Positions 39,325 through 41,585 of a stretch of 41,585 bases of DNA are shown here, piece by piece. The stretch is from Blautia sp. Its GTDB lineage: Bacteria > Bacillota > Clostridia > Lachnospirales > Lachnospiraceae. The stretch spans positions 1 to 41,585 of the forward strand of contig JAFVGK010000168.1 in assembly GCA_017475035.1 (NCBI GenBank), given 5' to 3'. A model generated the notes under the pieces. The model had not been told where the DNA came from. It made no database searches and saw only the letters and a list, made by a program, of their open reading frames with translations. The number at the start of each line of letters is the position of its first letter. The first letter of the stretch is position 1. The position numbers were made by a program, and so were the translations under genes.

Positions 39325-41433
39325 TTAATAATCCGAATTAACCCAAAGCATCGAGTAGCGTTTGACCAGTTCATGCAGCTCGCGGATCAGGCTGCGCGCA
39401 AACTGCGGCTGTTCATTCATGAATTCGACCACATCCGCTTTCGTGATGTGGACGATCTTTACCTCCTCCGAGATCGCATTGACACCGGAATAGGTCCTTA
39501 CATTATCCAGCGTTCCGGATGCGCCGATGATCCCGCCCGGGCCAACAGCCCTGAGCGTGTTCTGCCATCCGTTGGCGGCTGTTCTGAACTCCTCCACATA
39601 TCCTTCCGCGATGGCATACAGCCCATCCGGAAGGGATCTTTCGCGGATGATCACCTCTCCCCCGGTAAAGCTGAGGATTTTCGCTTTTTCCGCAAGTTTC
39701 CAAAGGCTTGTTTCATCAATGCCCTGAAACAGAGGCATTCCCTTAAAGAGTGACGCCTTCTTTTCTGTCTCCAGCGCTTCATCGTCCTCACTGTCAAGGA
39801 AGCAGGTGAGCGTGGGACATGAGATATCCCCCACCGTAAGGGTTCCTTCCGTGTCCCTGATGACCTGCGTCAGCACCTTCCGGTAGCAATCCATCAGGAC
39901 GCGGATCTTCCGATCACTGAAAGCCCGGCTGTCGTAGGTGAACCGGCAGATCAGATCCTTTCCCGGCATCTGGAAATACAGGCAGAAACCCGTGGACAGG
40001 TTGTCAAAGAAATCCATCTCCAGAATGGAAAAACCCGGCAAGGCAGGCATTCTCTTGTGACTGCCGCCTCCGAAATTATGAAAATTCAGGAGATGGTCAA
40101 ACACAGGTCCCTCCCGGCCAAGCTTCTCTCTGATCTCATCCGGTGTGCAGTGGGCCTTATTCTGCGAAATCAGGATTTGTGTCTGAATCTCTGCCACCAG
40201 CGCCTTAAACGGCTTATCCTCCTCCGCTCTGACGCGGACCGGAAAAGCATTGACAAAGCTGCCGGTCATCATGTCATTGTCGCTGACCTCGGCGCTGCGT
40301 CCGGAAGTGATACAGCCGAAAACCGCGTCGTCCCTTTTGTAGATCTTCTGGAGCATGACACCCCAGGCAGTCTGGACGATGCTGTTCATGGTTGCCTGGT
40401 AGCGCCTCTGCATTCCGCCGATCAGTTCCTTTTCCTCTTCCGAAAAACTGAGTATCCGGGTATTCATCATCGGATCCAGATTGCTTGTCACCCTGCCCGG
40501 AAGTCTGGAAATACGGGCGCCTTTAAGCAGCTCTTCCCAATACTTCAGTTCCGCTTCTTTGTCAATGTTTTCGATCCACTTCGCGTAGCTCTGGTATGAG
40601 CCGGCAGCCATTTCCGGCATCGGGAATTTCCCGCCCAGGGCATAATCAATGAAGATATCCTTCATGATCAGTCCCTCGCTCACACCGTCGTCATTGATGT
40701 GAGGCTGGGACATCACGATGGCGTAGGTATCTTTCTCAGCGGTGCTGAAAACCGTTATCCGAAGCAGCGGATCCTTTTCAAGATCGAAGCCCCTGCGTCT
40801 GTCATTCTCACGGAACAGGCTGATCTCCTCTTCAAGCTCCTCCTCGCTCATATCTGAGCGGTCGATAAAGTTAAGCTCCGGTCTCCGGTTCTTCAACACG
40901 ACCTGATATGGCTTCTTCAGACCCCGATAGGCAAACGCTGTCCGAAGATTTGTTCTCTTAAGACTCACCTCATCGACCTTCTGTCTGAATTCCGAGGGCT
41001 TCAGCTCCATATTGAGCTTCATGTACATCTGGAGAAAGAAAGCATTGGTCACCTTCTTTGCCCTTCCGAACATCCACTCCTGGCCAGGGGCCAGATTAAA
41101 GATATCCTCTATGTCGATCCCGTATTTGGTGATGATGGCGTCCAGGCTCTCCTGTGTCAGATCGCTGGCTGTAAATGTTCCGGGCGTCAGACCTTTTGCC
41201 GTACTCTTCGCGGGCTTTGAAGCAGCATTGGCTGCCGGTTTAAGGGTCTTATTGGCTGCAGGCTGCTGTCCGGGCAAGTGACTGACCGACTGCGGCTGCT
41301 GCCAGTTCTGTATGTTCCGGCCGTAATACTGCTGTCCGCTGTAATTCTGCTGCAGCCAGCTGCTGTAATTCTGCTGCGGCCATGACTGCGCCCACATGCC
41401 GTTCTGCTGCCCGAAAAACTGAGTATTATACAT
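39325..41433 (-). CDS. Condensation-domain protein with Q/W/Y-rich N-terminus and cyclic-nucleotide-binding-like C-terminus
   Basis: A 702-residue three-part protein. Residues 1-55 are low-complexity and rich in Gln, Asn, Tyr and Trp (QQNYSSWLQQNYSGQQYY), followed by an Ala/Lys/Pro linker (55-85). Residues 90-520 are a condensation domain, opening with DLTQESLDAIITKYGIDIED, with the active site PHINDDG (His245; the first His is Pro). Residues about 555-695 match a cyclic-nucleotide-binding fold: FKGMPLFQGIDETSLWKLAE, VIIRERSLPDGLYAIAEGYV and VGPGGIIGASGTLDN. I know no characterised NRPS with this fusion. First gene of the operon; GGTGAAGGC precedes its ATG. The CNB-like end could sense a nucleotide or be structural. 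Confidence 0.85.
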   Translation of the reverse strand: MYNTQFFGQQNGMWAQSWPQQNYSSWLQQNYSGQQYYGRNIQNWQQPQSVSHLPGQQPAANKTLKPAANAASKPAKSTAKGLTPGTFTASDLTQESLDAIITKYGIDIEDIFNLAPGQEWMFGRAKKVTNAFFLQMYMKLNMELKPSEFRQKVDEVSLKRTNLRTAFAYRGLKKPYQVVLKNRRPELNFIDRSDMSEEELEEEISLFRENDRRRGFDLEKDPLLRITVFSTAEKDTYAIVMSQPHINDDGVSEGLIMKDIFIDYALGGKFPMPEMAAGSYQSYAKWIENIDKEAELKYWEELLKGARISRLPGRVTSNLDPMMNTRILSFSEEEKELIGGMQRRYQATMNSIVQTAWGVMLQKIYKRDDAVFGCITSGRSAEVSDNDMMTGSFVNAFPVRVRAEEDKPFKALVAEIQTQILISQNKAHCTPDEIREKLGREGPVFDHLLNFHNFGGGSHKRMPALPGFSILEMDFFDNLSTGFCLYFQMPGKDLICRFTYDSRAFSDRKIRVLMDCYRKVLTQVIRDTEGTLTVGDISCPTLTCFLDSEDDEALETEKKASLFKGMPLFQGIDETSLWKLAEKAKILSFTGGEVIIRERSLPDGLYAIAEGYVEEFRTAANGWQNTLRAVGPGGIIGASGTLDNVRTYSGVNAISEEVKIVHITKADVVEFMNEQPQFARSLIRELHELVKRYSMLWVNSDY

Positions 41434-41585
41434 GCCTTCACCTGTAAATAGTGTCTGCTGAAAAAATCAAGACTCCGCTTGTCATCGCATAAAGTAGCGA
41501 TTTTTATAGGATACTTCTGCAAGGCAATTTCTTTGAAAATCCTTTAAATAGGGTCTTTAATGTAAAATTGCTTTGCACTTCACAC
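41434..41585 (-). promoter_or_regulatory. Upstream region of the NRPS-like operon
   Basis: The 152 bases before the first operon gene hold an AT-rich stretch. TATAAA-like and TTGCAG-like boxes occur but with poor spacing, so I do not assign a promoter. An AGGTGAAGGC ribosome binding site precedes the ATG. The real promoter may lie beyond the right edge. Confidence 0.4.

Overview
The window looks like an accessory-rich chromosomal stretch of a Clostridia-class Firmicute, probably a gut or rumen Lachnospiraceae-like bacterium. Evidence: strong AGGAGG-type ribosome binding sites, roughly balanced GC, a CIRCE heat-shock operator, TetR/ABC-exporter pairs, MptD-like ECF and DUF5680, DUF3795 and DUF6551 family proteins, and an ACGX-type radical-SAM RiPP locus. 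The assignment is by gene content only; no rRNA or core marker lies in the window.

Region 1 (1-5.9 kb) is the right end of an integrative element: a structured leader, two ParB/Srx-like proteins, a MazF/PemK toxin with no obvious antitoxin, an excisionase-like wHTH protein, an unusual protein made of four tandem excisionase-like wHTH units, and a tyrosine integrase with a terminator. It ends at the 3' half of a tRNA with a CCT anticodon loop (attachment site).

Region 2 (5.9-25.6 kb) is an accretion island with many small cargo genes and wreckage: a 5'-damaged old-yellow-enzyme reductase, a DUF234 ATPase, several GNAT acetyltransferases, an atypical kinase, an alpha/beta hydrolase, a hexapeptide acetyltransferase, DUF5680, broken methyltransferase and MBL-fold fragments, and a TetR regulator with a heterodimeric ABC exporter behind twin TTAGCTAAC operators. 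A second TetR with an MptD-like membrane protein follows, then a structured intergenic region and an AlbA_2/HATPase protein. A second CCT-loop tRNA-like fragment (25.5 kb) and a 72-bp integrase fragment (14.5 kb) indicate repeated insertion and decay. The TetR/MptD locus has a deleted second copy at 11.5-11.85 kb, whose deletion made an in-frame 56-residue chimera and altered the end of the preceding acetyltransferase.

Region 3 (25.6-31.3 kb) holds prophage tail-gene fragments around a GNAT gene, then the ACGX RiPP locus (Cys-rich repeat precursor, radical SAM/SPASM maturase, MDR oxidoreductase) divergent from an HxlR regulator, a truncated YciI gene, a DUF3795 zinc protein, and an Hsp20 gene with a sigma-A promoter overlapped by CIRCE.

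Region 4 (31.5-41.4 kb, all minus strand) is the most unusual part: a tightly packed NRPS-like operon. In transcription order it encodes a condensation-domain protein with a Q/W/Y-rich N-terminus and a C-terminal cyclic-nucleotide-binding-like domain, a complete stand-alone adenylation enzyme, a family 2 glycosyltransferase with an extra C-terminal region, a C-PCP-C protein, then a truncated adenylation gene fused by deletion to a headless condensation gene, and a 30-codon duplicate of the adenylation start. No thioesterase, reductase or phosphopantetheinyl transferase is visible. I do not recognise a described pathway with this composition.
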